Assembly: GCF_003449035.1 (NCBI RefSeq) | Contig: NZ_QRGB01000001.1 | Span: 2,976,001-3,040,000 of the forward strand | Source: Pedobacter indicus | GTDB lineage: Bacteria; Bacteroidota; Bacteroidia; Sphingobacteriales; Sphingobacteriaceae | Direction: 5' to 3' | DNA: 64,000 nucleotides | Part shown: piece after piece, positions 44,919 to 53,993 of the stretch | Layout: each line of letters begins with the position of its first letter | Numbering within the stretch: the stretch's first letter is position 1 | Notes under the pieces: generated by a model | Told to the model about the DNA's origin: nothing | Databases searched by the model: none | The model's input: only the letters and a program-made list of their open reading frames with translations | Program-made: the position numbers and the translations under genes

Positions 44919-45458
44919 ATGCGTAAACGTATTCTTCCGTTCTGTCTTGTAATTGGACTTTTAAGTTCTTGCGGGGAGAGTGAGCAAACTACTCAAAACC
45001 TTCAAACAGAAGTTTATTTTGACATAAAGGGCTTTTTTGAAGAAGAAGCGGTCAGACTATCGGGAAATTCCAACCCTGTACACAAGGAAATTACGCGAAA
45101 CCGTGAAGAAACAGAAAGTAAAAACATTACAATCAAAGACTGGAAAAAAGAACTGAGTCTCTTTATTGAATCCGATATAAACAAACCTGCATGGACCTCG
45201 AGCTACCAGGTACGTGAAGAGGGAGATAGTACCGTTTATATCACTTCCGATCCTAATCTCAGAACAAAGAAAATTGTTATCAATATGGAAGACGAAAAGG
45301 TAGCTGCTATCACCATTTCAAATGAAGTAACCAACCAGTTGTACACCAGTCAAGAAAAATTATATTACTCGCCCGATTCACTTTACCGTATCGAAAAAAA
45401 ACAAGATGTCCGCGTAATTGGCAGTAATCAATACCTGGTTACCGGAAAATTTAAATAA
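44919..45458 (+). CDS. Hypothetical lipoprotein
   Basis: A 179-residue protein with a lipoprotein signal (IGLLSSCGESEQ; lipid Cys-18). The mature part is charged and lacks recognised motifs. It lies 41 bases after gpmI and ends at a strong terminator, so it is probably the last gene of the gpmI transcript. Confidence 0.75.
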   Translation: MRKRILPFCLVIGLLSSCGESEQTTQNLQTEVYFDIKGFFEEEAVRLSGNSNPVHKEITRNREETESKNITIKDWKKELSLFIESDINKPAWTSSYQVREEGDSTVYITSDPNLRTKKIVINMEDEKVAAITISNEVTNQLYTSQEKLYYSPDSLYRIEKKQDVRVIGSNQYLVTGKFK

Positions 45459-45460
45459 TA

Positions 45461-45499
45461 AAAAAAGCCCGGTTGACGGAATGTCAACCGGGCTTTTTT
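45461..45499. terminator. Strong bidirectional terminator
   Basis: A perfect 17-bp stem (AAAAAAGCCCGGTTGAC / GTCAACCGGGCTTTTTT) with loop GGAAT lies between the convergent lipoprotein (stop 45458) and TPR (stop 45516) genes. Confidence 0.95.
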
Positions 45500-45515
45500 G
45501 TATAATTATAACCGA

Positions 45516-46187
45516 TTATAAACTAGAGCGGTATACTTTCAGTTTTTTCAACTCCAGATTCAAATCCTTTCTCGATGGATTTTTTGCTAAAACTGTCTCC
45601 AAATCCTTAATAGATCCGTCGTAATAAGTTGCTGCCGCTTCCTTGTTATAATTCTTGGAAGTTGGCGTGCCGACCAAGTTCCCCAAATCCCTATAAGCCA
45701 TAGCTCGGTTCTGATACAGCTTCATATCACTATCATCTAATCCAATAGCTTTATTATAATCAGCAATACTTGACTCTAATAGATCAGCGCGCTGCTTATC
45801 ATTCAATTTTGTTTGCGGATCGGCGGCCAACGTATTTGAAACCTTCGCACGATAATAATAAGCGTTCACATCGTCAGGTCTGCCGTTCAGAACAGCAGAG
45901 AATGACTCGATTGATTTTTTATACTCACCGATCTGATATTGTGAATAACCTAGCATATACATTAAATCCAGATTATTCTTTTCATCCGGCAGTGCCTTTT
46001 CTAAATTAGTTACAGCCGCTTTAAAGTCACCATCAATCAATGCTTTCTGTCCAAGTTTTACATAAGGGTTAGAGCTTTCAATATTTTGTGCACTTTGTCC
46101 GAACGCAAAGCCTCCTACCATCAGTAACATTCCAATAAGTACTGTCTTCTTCGCAGCTCTGCGAATCTTATCCAAATTAACTTTCAT
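45516..46187 (-). CDS. Exported tetratricopeptide-repeat protein
   Basis: A 223-residue protein with an N-terminal signal (hydrophobic run to GFAFGQ) and at least three TPR units: SNPYVKLGQKALIDGDFKAAVTNLEKALP, NLDLMYMLGYSQYQIGEYKKSIESFSAVL and DVNAYYYRAKVSNTL...ADYNKAIGL. TPRs scaffold protein contacts; the partner is unknown. It is monocistronic. Confidence 0.85.
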   Translation of the reverse strand: MKVNLDKIRRAAKKTVLIGMLLMVGGFAFGQSAQNIESSNPYVKLGQKALIDGDFKAAVTNLEKALPDEKNNLDLMYMLGYSQYQIGEYKKSIESFSAVLNGRPDDVNAYYYRAKVSNTLAADPQTKLNDKQRADLLESSIADYNKAIGLDDSDMKLYQNRAMAYRDLGNLVGTPTSKNYNKEAAATYYDGSIKDLETVLAKNPSRKDLNLELKKLKVYRSSL

Positions 46188-46368
46188 AAAATAATTTTCT
46201 TGCTTAATTTTTAACCTAATCTAAAGTTAGTCATTTCCACTCAAAGCTATTGATTAAAAACTAACTCTTTTTATTTTTTCTCAAGCAGATTGCAAAAACA
46301 ATACCGAAAATTATTCAGGCAGCTGACTTGGGACAGAAAATTTGTCGCCTTTATCTGCTGCTCAGCCA

Positions 46369-46385
46369 TTGGCATAAGGCTTGCG
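46369..46385 (+). promoter_or_regulatory. Sigma-54 (-24/-12) type promoter upstream of lon
   Basis: TTGGCATAAGGCTTGCG fits TGGC-N7-TTGC with exactly 10 bases between GG (46371-46372) and GC (46383-46384). Transcription would start near 46396, giving a leader of about 90 bases. That leader contains an 8-bp inverted repeat, ATAGAGGT (46417-46424) with ACCTCTAT (46451-46458). A GACA...TGTC inverted repeat lies about 30 bases upstream of the promoter. Confidence 0.6.
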
Positions 46386-46484
46386 TGTATAGTAGTTTAA
46401 TCATATAATATAATAAATAGAGGTATTAGCGGCCATTATGTCAGACGTTCACCTCTATATAAACAAGATAAATCAACAGACTCT

Positions 46485-48944
46485 ATGAGTTACAAAAACC
46501 CATTCGATTTCCACCAAGTTCTTCCACTAATTGATGAAGAAACTGAATTTTTCCCGTTGTTATCTCAAGAAGACGAGGATGAAATGAATACCGCTGAGAT
46601 GCCAGATGTTCTATCTATCCTTCCATTGCGGAACATGGTTATTTTTCCAGGCATCGTTATTCCTATTACTGTCGGAAGAGACAAATCCATCAACCTCGTC
46701 AAAGATTCTTACAAAGGAGACAAACTGATCGGTGTTGCCACGCAATTAATGACCGAAACTGAAGATCCTACGTTCGATCAGCTTTATAAAGTAGGTGTCA
46801 CCGCCAAGATTATAAAAATTTTACAAATGCCTGATGGCAACATGACGGTCATCATCCAAGGCAAGCAGCGTATTACCCTGAAAGAAGAAGTTCAGTCCGA
46901 GCCCTACATTAAAGCGACAGTCGAACGGTTTAAGGAAGCCAAACATCGTACCAGCAAAGAGTTAGATGCTATTTTAAGTTCAATACGTGAACTTTCAATG
47001 GAGATCATCCAGTTATCACCCAACATACCGAGTGAGGCGGGGATTGCTATTAAGAACATTGAAAGCCCAGCTTTCTTAGTCAACTTTATCTCTTCAAATG
47101 TCAATGCTGATCTCGCCTTCAAACAAGAACTTTTAGAGTTAAAAAGCTTAAAGGAAAGAGCCAAGCGGCTGCTTCAGCAACTAACTGTCGAGCTACAGGT
47201 ACTCGAACTAAAAAATCAGATTCAGAACAAGGTGCGCGTTGATCTGGACAAACAACAGCGCGAATATTTCCTCAACCAGCAACTCAAGACCATTCAAGAA
47301 GAACTAGGCGGTAACACACCTGATTTAGAGATAGAAGAACTTGAAAAACGAGCGAAAACGAAAAAATGGGATACCGATGTTCGAAAGCACTTCCAAAAAG
47401 AACTCGCAAAACTACAACGAATCAACCCAGCCGCGGCCGATTATTCCGTACAACTTAATTACCTCGAAGTTCTTCTGGATTTGCCTTGGAACGAGTTTAC
47501 CAAAGATAACTTCGATTTAAAACGAGCTCAAAAAGTACTTGATAAAGACCATTACGGTTTGGAGAAAGTCAAAAAGCGTATTATTGAATACTTGGCTGTT
47601 TTAAAGCTGAAAAACAACATGAAGGCTCCGATCCTTTGTCTGGTAGGGCCACCCGGTGTCGGTAAAACATCTTTAGGAAAGTCCATTGCGTCTGCTCTTG
47701 GTCGCAAATATGTTCGCGTGGCCTTGGGTGGGGTGCGTGATGAAGCGGATATCCGTGGTCATCGAAAAACTTATATTGGTGCCATGCCCGGACGAATCAT
47801 CCAGTCACTTAAAAAAGCAGAATCAGCCAATCCGGTGTTTGTGTTAGACGAGATTGATAAGGTCGGGAGTGATTTCCGCGGCGACCCTTCCTCTGCCCTA
47901 TTAGAGGTGTTAGATCCGGAACAAAACAATGCGTTTTATGACCATTATGTAGAGGTCGATTTTAACCTCTCCAACATCATGTTCATCGCCACGGCCAACT
48001 CGCTGAGTAACATTCAACCTGCTTTACTTGATCGTATGGAAATCATTGAAGTGAATGGTTATACCATAGAGGAGAAAATACAAATAGCTAGAAAGCATTT
48101 GCTTCCTAAACAAAGAGAGCAGCACGGTCTCAAAGCAAAAGACATCAGCTTAAAAGGCAATGTCATTGAAAGAATCATTGAAGACTATACACGAGAATCG
48201 GGTGTACGCGGATTAGAGAAGAAAATCGGTTCTGTAGTTCGCGGTGTCGCCACCCATATTGTCATGGAAGATCCCATCGGCCCATCAATCAGCAATAAAG
48301 AAATCGAAGACATCCTCGGTGCACCAATCTATGACAAAGATCTTTACGAGAATAATGATGTTGCGGGCGTTGTTACCGGACTGGCTTGGACACAGGTAGG
48401 TGGCGACATCCTTTTTATCGAATCCAGCTTAAGTCCGGGCAAAGGCAAATTGACCCTAACGGGAAATCTAGGCGATGTTATGAAGGAGTCTGCAGCTATA
48501 GCTATGGCCTATCTTCGCGCGCATGCCCAGGAGATCCACATCGATCCGCTTGTATTCGACAAATGGGATGTTCACATTCACGTCCCCGCCGGTGCTACCC
48601 CGAAAGATGGCCCTTCCGCGGGAATCACCATGCTAACCGCCTTGGCCTCCGTTTTCACACAGCGCAAGGTCAAGAAAAATCTCGCGATGACCGGCGAGAT
48701 TACACTGCGTGGCAAAGTATTGGCTGTCGGCGGCATCAAAGAGAAGATACTTGCAGCGAAACGAGCAAACATCAAGGAGATCATCCTTTCGAAATCAAAT
48801 CGAAAAGATATATTAGAAATCAAAGAAGACTACATCAAGGATCTAAACTTCCATTATGTCGATGAGATGAATGAAGTAATTAAATTAGCTCTGCTTGATG
48901 AGAAAGTAAAGAAGCCTCTAGATTTAAGCCCGAAAGAGCAATAA
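46485..48944 (+). CDS. lon: ATP-dependent protease Lon
   Basis: An 819-residue LonA protease that degrades damaged and regulatory proteins in the cytoplasm. The N-terminal LAN domain (LSILPLRNMVIFPGIVIPITVGR) is followed by a coiled region, the AAA+ domain with Walker A GPPGVGKT (residues 388-395) and Walker B VFVLDEIDKV, and a protease domain with catalytic Ser-711 (KDGPSAG) and Lys-754 (GGIKEK). About 40 extra N-terminal residues precede the LAN domain, as is common in Bacteroidota. Regulation may be through sigma-54. Confidence 0.97.
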   Translation: MSYKNPFDFHQVLPLIDEETEFFPLLSQEDEDEMNTAEMPDVLSILPLRNMVIFPGIVIPITVGRDKSINLVKDSYKGDKLIGVATQLMTETEDPTFDQLYKVGVTAKIIKILQMPDGNMTVIIQGKQRITLKEEVQSEPYIKATVERFKEAKHRTSKELDAILSSIRELSMEIIQLSPNIPSEAGIAIKNIESPAFLVNFISSNVNADLAFKQELLELKSLKERAKRLLQQLTVELQVLELKNQIQNKVRVDLDKQQREYFLNQQLKTIQEELGGNTPDLEIEELEKRAKTKKWDTDVRKHFQKELAKLQRINPAAADYSVQLNYLEVLLDLPWNEFTKDNFDLKRAQKVLDKDHYGLEKVKKRIIEYLAVLKLKNNMKAPILCLVGPPGVGKTSLGKSIASALGRKYVRVALGGVRDEADIRGHRKTYIGAMPGRIIQSLKKAESANPVFVLDEIDKVGSDFRGDPSSALLEVLDPEQNNAFYDHYVEVDFNLSNIMFIATANSLSNIQPALLDRMEIIEVNGYTIEEKIQIARKHLLPKQREQHGLKAKDISLKGNVIERIIEDYTRESGVRGLEKKIGSVVRGVATHIVMEDPIGPSISNKEIEDILGAPIYDKDLYENNDVAGVVTGLAWTQVGGDILFIESSLSPGKGKLTLTGNLGDVMKESAAIAMAYLRAHAQEIHIDPLVFDKWDVHIHVPAGATPKDGPSAGITMLTALASVFTQRKVKKNLAMTGEITLRGKVLAVGGIKEKILAAKRANIKEIILSKSNRKDILEIKEDYIKDLNFHYVDEMNEVIKLALLDEKVKKPLDLSPKEQ

Positions 48945-48974
48945 TAGTAAAGCAAGTAACACAAACTTGTGGAC

Positions 48975-49035
48975 TATATATCAAATAAAGGAGGGGGTGT
49001 ATTCATCATACACCCCCTCCTTTATTTGATATATA
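48975..49035. terminator. Perfect 28-bp hairpin between convergent lon and glutamate dehydrogenase genes
   Basis: Arms 48975-49002 and 49008-49035 are perfect inverted copies, loop TCATC. The core is GGAGGGGGTGTAT with AT-rich outer parts. It lies between the stops of lon (48944) and the minus-strand dehydrogenase (49061), the place for a bidirectional terminator. The stem is much longer than usual. Confidence 0.85.
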
Positions 49036-49060
49036 TAGTTCGTTTTTTTAGATACTCTTC

Positions 49061-50503
49061 CTATGGCCAGATGCCCATATTTTTATAAGATTCAGCAATC
49101 TTATTGATAGCACCCACCAATGCCGCTGTCCGCAAACCCGGAATCTGGTCATTGCTCACATATACCTCACGTATTTCATGATATGACCGTATCATCGTAT
49201 CTTCCAACCCTGAATTCACCAGTTCCTCTTCCGATGCGCCTTTTACAATAATCTTACGCTGCTCATCAGTCAACGAAGCACCGGTCACTCCTTCCACCAT
49301 ATTTACAATATTCAGGTTTGCAGTTTCCGTATATCTTCTATCCATTCTGCCGAATGCGATATGCGAAAGATTTTTTAACCATTCGAAGTAAGATACCGTT
49401 ACTCCTCCCGCATTACAGAACATATCCGGGATGATCATACCTCGACCGCCTTCAACAAAAATGTCAGCTGCAGCGGGTGTCGTTGGTCCATTCGCACCTT
49501 CGGCTATTATTTTTGCCTGAATCCTTTTCACATTCTCTTCTGTTATTTGATTCTCCAAAGCTGCAGGAACCAAGATATCACAAGCCTGCTCTAATCCTTC
49601 CGCCGGTGATGAGAACTCCTTCTGTGACTTCCCAAAATTCATAATTGAGCCCGTTTCCTTACGATGTTGCAACACTTCATCCGGGTCTAATCCATCCGCA
49701 TTATAAATGGCACCATCGAATTCACATATCCCAACGATAATCGCACCGAACTCTAATAACACTTTTGCAGAGAAGTACCCTACATTCCCCAACCCTTGGA
49801 TGATGATTCTTTTACCTTCTATACCCGGCGTCAGACCAATCTTCTTCATATCTTCCGCAACACTGACACACTCACGTATCGCAATCGCGACCCCACGCCC
49901 GGTAGCTCCGCGACGTCCAGCAATTCCGTGCAATGATAATGGTTTACCCGTAACACATCCCAGAGCATCCAGTTGTCCAGGATTCATTGCCAGATAGGTA
50001 TCCGCAATCCAACTCATTTCCCTTTCGCCCGTCCCATAGTCAGGGGCAGGCACATCAACTGCTGGTCCGATAAAATTTTTCTTAATCAGCTCCACAGTAT
50101 AACGTCGCGTAATATTCTCCAGCTCTCGCACAGAGTACTGGCGTGGATCTATTTTTATCCCACCCTTGGCTCCACCAAATGGAACATTCACAATTGCACA
50201 TTTGTAGCTCATCAATGCCGCCAGCGCCATCACTTCATCTTCGTTCACCATATCACTATAGCGAATTCCACCTTTTGTCGGTGTTTTATGATGCGAATGC
50301 TGGACTCTCCATGCATCAATCACTTCCAACCCTCCGTTATCCCTTTTAATGGGAAACTGAAAACGATACACGCTATTGCAAGCTTTAATTTGATTCAACA
50401 AGCCTGCGTCATGATTTGTAAATTGTGCCGCTCGGTTAAAGAATTCACTAACATCATGAAAAAAATGAGGTTGTTCTTTCGCTAGTGCTATCGAATTTGC
50501 CAT
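49061..50503 (-). CDS. Glu/Leu/Phe/Val dehydrogenase (glutamate dehydrogenase type)
   Basis: A 480-residue NAD(P)-dependent amino acid dehydrogenase. [40 protein letters not shown] contains the substrate Lys and catalytic Lys region, [21 protein letters not shown] the Asp, and [13 protein letters not shown] the Rossmann motif. Size and sequence favour glutamate dehydrogenase. A 43-base gap separates it from the upstream ccmD-like gene on the same strand. Confidence 0.95.
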   Translation of the reverse strand: MANSIALAKEQPHFFHDVSEFFNRAAQFTNHDAGLLNQIKACNSVYRFQFPIKRDNGGLEVIDAWRVQHSHHKTPTKGGIRYSDMVNEDEVMALAALMSYKCAIVNVPFGGAKGGIKIDPRQYSVRELENITRRYTVELIKKNFIGPAVDVPAPDYGTGEREMSWIADTYLAMNPGQLDALGCVTGKPLSLHGIAGRRGATGRGVAIAIRECVSVAEDMKKIGLTPGIEGKRIIIQGLGNVGYFSAKVLLEFGAIIVGICEFDGAIYNADGLDPDEVLQHRKETGSIMNFGKSQKEFSSPAEGLEQACDILVPAALENQITEENVKRIQAKIIAEGANGPTTPAAADIFVEGGRGMIIPDMFCNAGGVTVSYFEWLKNLSHIAFGRMDRRYTETANLNIVNMVEGVTGASLTDEQRKIIVKGASEEELVNSGLEDTMIRSYHEIREVYVSNDQIPGLRTAALVGAINKIAESYKNMGIWP

Positions 50504-50546
50504 AAATTTTGATTACTTATTGATTAATTTAATTGGAATCAAGGAC

Positions 50547-50777
50547 TTAGTTATCAAGTTTCTTGTTTTTCCTCTCCAGTTTACCTATCCTTCTATCAAT
50601 CGTGATCAGATAGATGATAAAGCCTATGAAAATTACTAATAAAACAAGAACCACCACATAGATCTTTCCAGAGCTACGAAGACCGGTAGCCATTTCAACG
50701 CCACTACCTGACTGAGCAAATGTAGCCAAGAAGTTTAAACTGGTCAACAGTATTAAAAGAAATGCTTTTTTCATCAA
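50547..50777 (-). CDS. CcmD-family small membrane protein
   Basis: A 76-residue protein with a signal-like N-terminus (to FAQS) and one central membrane helix (IYVVVLVLLVIFIGFIIYLI) followed by a basic tail (RRIGKLERKNKK). This matches the CcmD-like proteins found beside ccmC in Bacteroidota, part of cytochrome c maturation. Its position directly after ccmC supports the call. Confidence 0.82.
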   Translation of the reverse strand: MMKKAFLLILLTSLNFLATFAQSGSGVEMATGLRSSGKIYVVVLVLLVIFIGFIIYLITIDRRIGKLERKNKKLDN

Positions 50778-50802
50778 AAAATCGTTTTTTTATTATTAGG
50801 AA

Positions 50803-50837
50803 CAAAATTATTTAAAGGTTTGCTACGTTTTTTCAAA
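50803..50837 (-). promoter_or_regulatory. Possible promoter for the ccmD-like gene
   Basis: Toward the gene it reads TTTG (50834-50837), 23-base spacer, TAATTTTG (50803-50810). Spacing is at the long end of the accepted range. Confidence 0.4.
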
Positions 50838-50881
50838 CAGCGTACCCTTCTAGCTATCAATTTGATTAATCAAAGGAAAAA

Positions 50882-51547
50882 CTAAATGGATTCATTTTCC
50901 CTATATTCCAACTTTCTGACCCTGTATCTCAAGGTCATCATCCACACTCCGATCAACATCCAACCCAATACCGCCGGCCTGAAGACCCACTGCATCGTCC
51001 CATCCATATCATAGCCGGCGAAACCCGGATTACCACCATTTCCCGGATGCAGAGAATCCGTCATCCGCGGCAATATAAAAAGCAAAACGATCATAATCGG
51101 AAAAGCGAAAATATTATAGATAGCCGAAATCTTCGCGCGCTTCTGCTCTTCGTCCAACGCGTTCCGCAGTACTACGTATGCTAAATACATTAATGATGCA
51201 ATCGCAGAACTATTCAACTTTGGATCATTCGGCCATGGGTCGCCCCAGGTTATATTTGCCCACAACATACCGCTTACCAAACCAAACACACAAAAAACTA
51301 GCCCCACATTCACACTTTCCACCGCTATAAAGTCATCGGTTGGCTTACTTGAACTCAGATATCTGATGCTGTATATCACTGAAATCAGGTACATCAACAA
51401 CATCGCAAACCACATTGGTACATGATAATATACCACCCGGATACTCTCGTGTAAAATCGGCAAAGCAGGAACTTTCCCTAGCATCCCGGAAACAATCGTA
51501 TAAGCCACGATCGCTGCACCTAAAATTTTCCACCAATAAGCTTTCAT
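50882..51547 (-). CDS. ccmC: Cytochrome c biogenesis protein CcmC/CcsA
   Basis: A 221-residue membrane protein with six predicted helices and the haem-handling WWD-type loop, here ANITWGDPWPNDPKLNS. Flanking histidines are present in YYHVPMW (after helix 1) and near DSLHPGNGGN. It passes haem to the periplasmic side in system I cytochrome c assembly. Neighbouring CcmB and CcmD-like genes lie on the same strand. The ATPase CcmA is not in the window. Confidence 0.93.
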   Translation of the reverse strand: MKAYWWKILGAAIVAYTIVSGMLGKVPALPILHESIRVVYYHVPMWFAMLLMYLISVIYSIRYLSSSKPTDDFIAVESVNVGLVFCVFGLVSGMLWANITWGDPWPNDPKLNSSAIASLMYLAYVVLRNALDEEQKRAKISAIYNIFAFPIMIVLLFILPRMTDSLHPGNGGNPGFAGYDMDGTMQWVFRPAVLGWMLIGVWMMTLRYRVRKLEYRENESI

Positions 51548-51608
51548 TTAACTCTATTTATTAAAAAACGTATCACTGTTACCTTAATAATACTAGTCAT
51601 GAATGATA

Positions 51609-52268
51609 CTAGTCACGCCAAATGTAAGGAAACAATAACAAAGAAACCGCAATTACGATCGCATTTATTGCTAGCAAAACAATGATCTCATCGTAGCTAA
51701 CCGATCGATCCAGCCCGTCCATCGCATTCTTTGATAGTTTAATCAGTACAATCAATAAAGGTATTATCACCGGGAAGCCCAGGACAGCCATTAAAGTACC
51801 ACTATTATTCGCCTTTGCGCTGATACCCGAAATCATCGTTAGAACAGTTGCAAAACTAATACTCCCTAATACAACCGACAAAAAATAAAGAGGCGGATCC
51901 CCCAGTGGATTTTTAAACACCACCGAATAAACAAAAAATGCTAAGACCGAAAGCCCCAGCATCAATATCACATTATAGATAACTTTTGAAAGAATAATTG
52001 CATGCGGGCTCACCAATGTATAATAATACAGCTGCCTCCCTTTACTCTCCTGTACAAAACTCTTCGCAATTGCATTAATTGATGCAAAAAGCAAAATAAT
52101 CCAGAACAATGCATTCCAGACCGTTCCGTCCACGCTTCGAAAAGCCTGGTAACACACAAATACTGTCGATACCACATAAAGCAAAATGCTGTTGAGGGCG
52201 TATTTTGATCGCCACTCCAACAGCATTTCTTTGTATACTAAATATCGTATCTGCGTCAAGAAGTTCAT
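51609..52268 (-). CDS. ccmB: Haem exporter/ABC permease CcmB
   Basis: A 219-residue ABC-2-type permease with six hydrophobic helices. QIRYLVYKEMLLEWRSKYALNSILLYV and ESKGRQLYYYTLVSPHAIILSKVIYN are typical of CcmB. It precedes ccmC on the same strand after 61 bases. ATG 52268 was chosen because the -7 box overlaps the upstream ATG at 52277. Confidence 0.93.
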   Translation of the reverse strand: MNFLTQIRYLVYKEMLLEWRSKYALNSILLYVVSTVFVCYQAFRSVDGTVWNALFWIILLFASINAIAKSFVQESKGRQLYYYTLVSPHAIILSKVIYNVILMLGLSVLAFFVYSVVFKNPLGDPPLYFLSVVLGSISFATVLTMISGISAKANNSGTLMAVLGFPVIIPLLIVLIKLSKNAMDGLDRSVSYDEIIVLLAINAIVIAVSLLLFPYIWRD

Positions 52269-52274
52269 CTTTGT

Positions 52275-52282
52275 CAAAGATA
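52275..52282 (-). promoter_or_regulatory. -7 box (TATCTTTG) of ccmB, leaderless arrangement
   Basis: CAAAGATA on this strand reads TATCTTTG toward ccmB and lies 6 bases from ATG 52268. It overlaps the alternative ATG at 52277. Confidence 0.55.
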
Positions 52283-52343
52283 CAACTCAGGTCGAACTTT
52301 GACTAGCGAAACCACAGAATAATTACATTTAGTAATCTACATA

Positions 52344-52718
52344 TTAATATTTATTCGCTTTGTTTGCAGCGTCATCAGCTAGATCAGATGCACTATGAGC
52401 AGCCTTCCTACCCAGATCTTCCGCGTCATCTTTCAGGCGATTCGCTTTATCTTTAACCGTATTCGCCGTATCTTCCAACTTCTCCTTTCCTTCAGCATAC
52501 TTCTTCTTTGCCTTCGATTTTGCCTTATCGGCATATTCCGAGGCACGCTCCATTCCCTCACTAGCTTTTTCCTTCACCGTGCTTGAAAAATCGTTAAAAG
52601 TCTCCATAGCTTTGTCCAGACATTTCCGGCCATCTTTGGTTCCAAAGAAATACCATGCTGCAGCTCCTGCTGCCAAGCCCATCATTGCAAATCCTGCTAA
52701 ACTCGATCTTTTGCTCAT
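52344..52718 (-). CDS. YtxH-like small membrane-anchored stress-type protein
   Basis: A 124-residue protein from ATG 52718. A glycine/alanine-rich membrane helix (SLAGFAMMGLAAGAAAWYFFGTKDGRK) is followed by a long highly charged amphipathic region (KAKSKAKKKYAEGKEKLEDTAN...) resembling YtxH and LEA/apolipoprotein-like helices. The role is not established; such proteins are often induced by stress. An upstream ATG at 52769 would add 17 basic residues and cannot be excluded. Confidence 0.75.
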   Translation of the reverse strand: MSKRSSLAGFAMMGLAAGAAAWYFFGTKDGRKCLDKAMETFNDFSSTVKEKASEGMERASEYADKAKSKAKKKYAEGKEKLEDTANTVKDKANRLKDDAEDLGRKAAHSASDLADDAANKANKY

Positions 52719-52834
52719 CTTATTTTTTCTTTTAAATGTTTTTTTAATTGCTTTAACTTGTTTGTTCATCGTATAAATCAACTGTTTACAATCTCAACAA
52801 GGAAAACATTTAATTGTTTTCAAAAAAAAACGAG

Positions 52835-53976
52835 TTACAACAAATCTTTTACAGCTACTACCGGCACATCTGCTCGCCCCGGCTGTGACAAAGGTTGATG
52901 ATTAGCAAAAGCATATCCTTCCTTGTCTGATATATCCCACAACATTGGCTTCAAAAAACTAATAGCAGCTACATAACCCTGTGATATAGCCGCTAAGTTC
53001 GCCGTCTCTTTTGAATTTTTAGCTTCATTTTCAATCTCGAACGGCCCATCAAAACCTTTTTTCGTCAGCAGATCTACAAAGGCCCTCCAGTCCATGCTGT
53101 CCGAGCCCCCAAAACCCGGCAACATAGCTTCATAGTGATGACGATCCCAACTATGCTGAGGTACAGCCACATCCGCCTTCTTTGCCAGATCAGCATTGAC
53201 TAATTGCATAGGATACATCCCCCCCAATCGATTCTTGCTTTCGTTTTCAGGTTTCTCGTTGTTTTCACGTGGATTCGATGAATCCTTTCAATATCACTTG
53301 CTTTAATGACATCTACCGGATCCGTATTCTGCCACACATCGTGCGAAGGGTCGTAGATTTCGCCATGGGCTTTACTCGGAATCATCGCGTACATTAACTT
53401 TCTGGCAGCCAGCACTCCCGGAAGATTATTAAAAGTATTTGTATAACCAGCCTCACGCCATCCCTCCATCGGACAGTTCTCATATACCACGGTTACCCCC
53501 AGGTCCTCTGCGTACTTAATGATCGGATTAAAAACCCGGTAATATTCATCCAGGTTCTTCTGAAAACCATTCTCCTGATTGCCCAGTTCATGATTATAAC
53601 CCACAAAAGCTCCAACCTTCACGTTGTTCTCATCCCCACCGAGCAGATGGGCTATACGGATCAGTTTAAGCAAATGGTTTTGGTTTTTTACACGCTCCGC
53701 TTCATCCCCTCCGATCATGTTTTCGAAAGCCCCTAAAGACAGCCCTAGCTTATTTTGGTTGAATGTATCGATGAGCTTCTTCGCATCCTCCGTCCCGAAA
53801 CCCTCATACTCCAAATGTGTAGCCGTATGATCCTCTCTCGTCCCGTCCTTTCTAAAAACACACAGATCAATCCCCTGAGCACCCACCTCCAAAGTCTTCG
53901 CAATCAACTGCTCTAAATTTAACTGATCAAAAGCCGAGCTCATAACCCAAATCGGATTATTAAGTTTTTTCTTCAT
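52835..53976 (-). pseudogene. Sugar phosphate isomerase/epimerase split by a frameshift in a G7 tract
   Basis: Two overlapping frames together encode a TIM-barrel isomerase/epimerase of about 377 residues. The first (53976 down to the tract) contains the ligand Glu in VVYENCPMEGW and YDPSHDVW, and reads ARIDWGG before running out of frame. The second resumes with MYPMQLVNADLAKK and contains the final metal-ligand region FEIENEA. The break falls at seven Gs (C7 at 53219-53225 on this strand); eight Gs would restore one frame. As read, the first product lacks the C-terminal ligand and would be inactive. A sequencing error in the homopolymer is the main alternative. Confidence 0.8.
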
Positions 53977-53993
53977 ATTCTAAAAAATTTATA

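Noticed and set aside
48386-48865. 159-codon plus-strand frame inside lon
   Set aside because: It lies wholly within the protease domain coding sequence of lon in another frame, with a composition typical of a shadow frame.
49973-50485. 170-codon frame antisense to glutamate dehydrogenase
   Set aside because: Antisense shadow with no domain, signal peptide or promoter; the dehydrogenase frame is certain.
51590-51615. Direct repeat ATACTAGTCA twice, 6 bases apart, at the ccmB 3' end
   Set aside because: Short, overlaps the ccmB stop region, and has no evident partner sites; probably a local duplication.
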